A DNA stretch of 64,000 nucleotides from assembly GCA_963681505.1 (NCBI GenBank), contig OY811993.1, forward strand, positions 3,223,387 to 3,287,386, written 5' to 3'. Below the pieces are notes generated by a model. It saw nothing but the letters and a program-made list of their open reading frames with translations. It was not told where the DNA came from and did no database searches. The stretch is from Eunapius fragilis. Taxonomy: Eukaryota > Porifera > Demospongiae > Spongillida > Spongillidae. The translations under genes were made by a program, and so were the position numbers. Below, in pieces: positions 62,501-64,000 of this stretch. How positions within the stretch are numbered: position 1 is the stretch's first letter; each line of letters begins with the position of its first letter.

Positions 62501-63740
62501 CTCCCATGCCCTCGATTGGTTGAAGCACCCCAGTTGATGATTCTCCCTGACAAGCAAACAACACGTGTGGCTTGGCTCCCTCCAGCGCCTGTGCACAAAT
62601 AGATTTCATGGCATACCCGCACACATACACTTTAAAATAAAGGTTGAGTTAAGCTGGGAATATAAAATAGACAGTCATAAACTTTGCTGCATCATATCTG
62701 TTATATGATGGCAGAGGCAAAGTCACCCAGAGAAATACATGCACAATGTTAGATATATCAGCTAGTGATAAAGAATAGATGTAAGAAATGCGTAAGTACA
62801 ATACGCATACTCTTTCTGCAAACAAGGTTTAGTTGCAGCTTTGAAAGCAGCATGAACTATATTGTCATCAAAAATAGCAGATTTTGTATTTATCTAGTGA
62901 CACCCTTGTTTCTTCAACACACACGTATGGTTAGTTGTGTAACAATGGTCAGCTGGGTACAGCTAGTTGATAACAGATAGGGGAAACCAGAGTGGGTTAA
63001 TTATAATCAGTTAGTTAATAAAGAACTACATGGGTCATTCTTGTAACTATTACAGTAAAAGTCATCAAACAAAGCAGCTATACATTTAACTGGGCGTGGC
63101 CCGGGACGCTAAGGTCGGGCCACGCCCAATTACTATGCAGTGATGCCTTTTAACCCTTTTAGGCATTCAGTGGTAATTTGTTCACACTGCACATTACAAC
63201 CAGACCTCTCCGATTTCCTTAAGGGCAAAGGCCTCTCCTATTGGGCAGACAATAGTGGTCACGTGCGCACCTGTTTGGGGGGCGGAGGAGAAGGTGGAAG
63301 AGGTCACTGCTTACTAGTACGTACCATAAATGCAAAAGTGTGCTTATATTAACTGTTATCAACAGAGCCAGAGCTAGTTACTTACCGCATCTCTCTGCGA
63401 TCTCTCGCGCTCGCTGGCTCCATATTCCGTTCTCCAGGACCAACACTCTGTCCCCGGGCTCGACAACGTTCACCAGAGCAGCTTCCATGGCTGCGTGACC
63501 GGACCCGTCGATTGCCAGCGTCAGTTCGTTCTCGGTTTGGAAGAAGTACTTGAGCCCGGCCTTGATACCGTCCGCCACCGCGAAGAACTCCGGATACGCA
63601 ACGTTCATCACCTGCTGGCTGGAGGCGTTCAGCACCCGCGCGTGGCAGTTGGACGGGCCCGCCCCCAGCAGGAGCCTCTGTGCAACGACTAGAGGCTTAA
63701 GAGCTTCGTCTGAAGGCTTGTAGTCCACCTGCATCGTCAT
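59546..63740 (-). CDS. AGXT: Serine-pyruvate / alanine-glyoxylate aminotransferase, complete, 11 exons, 390 aa
   Basis: PLP enzyme (fold type I, class V) that transaminates glyoxylate with alanine or serine. Exons: 63740-63386, 63270-63206, 62588-62488, 62411-62341, 62156-62072, 61997-61902, 61375-61306, 60878-60783, 60696-60614, 60445-60400, 59650-59546 (stop TGA 59548-59546). All phases match; 1173 nt. Signatures: LLLGAGPSN near residue 25, GSGHAAMEAALVN, GESSTGVLQPIEG, LLLVDGVASIGGVPF, SGSQK with the Schiff-base lysine at residue 208 (209 in human AGT), ASRKTKV, YHHTPSVSLFYSLKE, RLPTVTAIKVPAG, ISGLGPTAGK and WRIGLLGNN. An in-frame TAA sits immediately upstream of the ATG, so there is no longer N-terminal mitochondrial presequence. 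The C-terminus is RSSL, only a weak match to a peroxisomal PTS1. Met3 (63734) is an alternative start. Confidence 0.95.
63091..63130. repeat. GC-rich palindrome in AGXT intron 2
   Basis: GGGCGTGGCCCG...CGGGCCACGCCC around ACGCTAAGG. Similar to the foldback at 35419-35484. Confidence 0.7.
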
Positions 63741-64000
63741 TTATACGTATACGTACGTTAGGCACCGCCTTATCAATTTTTAATAACCGACAGTTTGGAG
63801 TACCCCGCCCCCGTCAGAAATTAAGTCAATACCGAAGTTAACCCAACAGGTGCGCATCAACTACACAACCAAAAATCGTGAATTATCGGTATGTAACACG
63901 AAACATGTCGTAACGGGTCAAATTTATAACCCGTACGAGTACCGATAAATGGTTACATATGAAACCCGGTATGATACAATATGGTTAGTGCCGGGTGTAA
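63741..64000. other. AGXT upstream region
   Basis: 260 bp of 5' flank. It has an in-frame TAA directly before the ATG and several TACGTA-type palindromes near 63745-63760. No TATA box or other promoter element can be assigned with confidence. Confidence 0.4.

Overview
This is metazoan nuclear DNA. It has intron-rich genes with GT-AG splice sites, long introns full of microsatellites and minisatellites, and many small inverted-repeat transposons. There are no operons, ribosome binding sites or CRISPR arrays. I cannot fix the species. The intron-dense ancestral gene structures, a cAMP-receptor-like GPCR, and a retroelement C-terminus with a zinc-knuckle/nuclease layout suggest a marine invertebrate. 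A sponge or other early-branching animal is plausible but unproven. All protein comparisons are from memory of the families; no alignment was run.

Layout. (1) 493-27864, minus strand: the first 31 coding exons of VPS13D (vacuolar protein sorting 13D, a bridge-like lipid transfer protein). They run from the start codon through the UBA domain, and the rest of the gene lies beyond the left edge. I placed every exon boundary by hand. Reading phases agree across all 30 introns and give 8802 nt, or 2934 codons. One intron is best explained by a GC-AG splice pair. The introns hold large tandem repeats, including a 2.6 kb array of a 37-bp unit, and several foldback elements. (2) 28.4-31.3 kb: foldback elements and a decayed reading frame. 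(3) 31.3-39.1 kb: a large inverted duplication. Each arm carries a copy of a gene for a secreted protein with a laminin-G/concanavalin-like domain. The right copy is intact and the left copy is deleted internally. A retroelement-derived ORF sits in the spacer. (4) 39.1-51.6 kb: mostly non-coding DNA with two candidate exons, a LINE reverse-transcriptase remnant split by a MITE, paired MITEs, perfect or near-perfect palindromes, and a 410-bp GA tract. (5) 51619-52557, plus strand: a single-exon seven-transmembrane receptor. (6) 53.1-55.6 kb: a third, gene-less copy of the arm of the inverted duplication, interrupted by an 852-bp transposon whose empty site is present in the right arm. (7) 59546-63740, minus strand: a complete 11-exon AGXT gene (serine-pyruvate/alanine-glyoxylate aminotransferase, 390 aa).

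The genes do not form a pathway. VPS13D acts in lipid transfer and mitochondrial or peroxisomal upkeep, AGXT in glyoxylate and amino-acid metabolism, and the GPCR and the LamG-like protein at or outside the cell surface. The most unusual content is the repeat architecture and what it shows about insertion, duplication and splicing.
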